DNA of 15,164 nucleotides from Gammaproteobacteria bacterium (lineage in GTDB: Bacteria > Pseudomonadota > Gammaproteobacteria > Steroidobacterales > Steroidobacteraceae): NCBI GenBank assembly GCA_028293725.1, contig JAQGOE010000076.1, positions 1 to 15,164 of the forward strand, written 5' to 3'. Position 1 is the stretch's first letter. Every line of letters begins with the position of its first letter. Made by a program: the position numbers and the translations under genes. The notes beneath the pieces were generated by a model, which worked only from the letters and a program-made list of their open reading frames with translations, did no database searches and was not told the DNA's origin. Below are positions 14,529 through 15,164 of the stretch, piece after piece.

Positions 14529-15164
14529 GTGCTGCGAAACTACCTGGCCGCCGCACTTCGGAACCTCTTCCGAAATCGCGCCTATGCGGCCATCAACATC
14601 TGCGGCCTCGCCCTGGGGTTCGCGGCAGTCATCCTGATCGCGCTGTTCGTGCGCGACGAATACAGTTTCGACCGCTTCTTCCCCGCAAGCGACCGTGTGT
14701 ACCTGGTGACGGAAACCATCAGGCTTCCCGGCGAGGCCCCGCTACACCTGGCGGTCACCGCCTCTAACATTGCACCGGCGATGAAGCTTGATTTTTCCGA
14801 GGTCGAGATCGCAACGCGACTCTCACCGTCTACGGCGATACTTCGCCAGGCCGATATTCAGGCCTCGACCCCGGTTTATTGGGCCGATCCGAATTTCTTC
14901 CGCGTCTTCCCGATGAAGATCCTCTCGGGGGATCCTGAAGCGGCGCTGCGAGACCCGACTGGAATCGTGCTCACACGCGCAGTGGCGCGCCGCTTCTTCG
15001 GGCGCGATGACGTGTTGGGAAAATCGATACAAGTCGACCGACAGCATGTGATGCAGGTGGCCGCTGTCATCGAGGATCTGCCGGCCAACACGCATTTGGA
15101 CGCCGCGGTGTTCGTGCCTGCCATTGCCAGTTTCTCGAGAGTGACCCTCGACGAGATGGGCGCG
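14529..15164 (+). CDS. FtsX/MacB-type ABC transporter permease, N-terminal part
   Basis: An open frame of 212 codons runs from a GTG at 14529 to the window end with no stop, so the gene is cut off by the window. The N terminus LRNYLAAALRNLFRNRAYAAIN leads into a transmembrane helix (ICGLALGFAAVILIALFV, about 24-41) and then DEYSFDRFF. After it comes a large periplasmic domain of the MacB core type, with VYWADPNFFRVFPMKILSGDP, GIVLTRAVARRFFG and VLGKSIQVD. This is the usual layout of permeases that work with MacB-like ATPases to export peptides, lipoproteins or antimicrobials by moving periplasmic substrates mechanically. AGG lies 6 bases before the GTG. The ATPase partner is not in the window. 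A separate transcript from the upstream MHS operon seems likely because of the 167-bp gap. Confidence 0.9.
   Translation, partial: MLRNYLAAALRNLFRNRAYAAINICGLALGFAAVILIALFVRDEYSFDRFFPASDRVYLVTETIRLPGEAPLHLAVTASNIAPAMKLDFSEVEIATRLSPSTAILRQADIQASTPVYWADPNFFRVFPMKILSGDPEAALRDPTGIVLTRAVARRFFGRDDVLGKSIQVDRQHVMQVAAVIEDLPANTHLDAAVFVPAIASFSRVTLDEMGA

Overview
The window is GC-rich and densely coded, and reads as chromosomal DNA of a Gram-negative proteobacterium with a catabolic lifestyle. The evidence is a TonB-dependent outer-membrane receptor, a LigAB-type aromatic-ring dioxygenase, an MHS-type symporter, a probable Tat-exported SMP-30 lactonase and LysR/TetR/MarR regulators. Aromatic- or steroid-degrading gammaproteobacteria (Steroidobacter-like) or sphingomonads would fit, but the sequence alone does not settle the taxon. 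I found no rRNA, tRNA, CRISPR array, transposase or phage gene.

Layout. (1) 26-2532, minus strand: a tightly packed operon ligA-like, ligB-like, SnoaL-like, alpha/beta hydrolase, with stop/start overlaps at the last two junctions. A LysR regulator (2704-3600, plus) is divergent from it. The 171-bp gap between them holds a strong sigma70-like promoter for the lig operon (TTGACC, 17 bp, TATAAT), and a palindrome overlaps its -10 box. (2) 3607-6505, minus strand: marR, a ClC chloride-transport gene with CBS domains, and a 5-formyltetrahydrofolate cyclo-ligase, joined by an 11-nt overlap and a 3-nt gap. A palindrome covers the marR promoter region, and the cyclo-ligase has an unusual four-unit 15-bp repeat at its 5' end. 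(3) 6706-11268, minus strand: TonB receptor, acyl-CoA ligase and TetR regulator in transcription order. (4) 11416-11755, minus strand: a wrecked short-chain dehydrogenase gene, with two frame changes and loss of its catalytic centre. (5) 11905-14361, plus strand: SMP-30-type lactonase followed by an MHS symporter. (6) 14529 to the window end, plus strand: the start of an FtsX/MacB-type permease gene.

How the genes may work together. Blocks 3 to 5 look like one divergent uptake-and-activation module. The substrate would cross the outer membrane through the TonB receptor, a lactone ring may be opened by the SMP-30 protein in the periplasm, the acid would enter through the MHS symporter, and the acyl-CoA ligase would activate it. 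A perfect 18-bp palindrome (11785-11802) between the divergent arms, and a related imperfect site (11351-11368) upstream of the TonB gene, are good candidates for operators of the TetR protein. Block 1 looks like a separate aromatic ring-cleavage unit without the usual downstream lig genes. Substrates of both modules are unknown.
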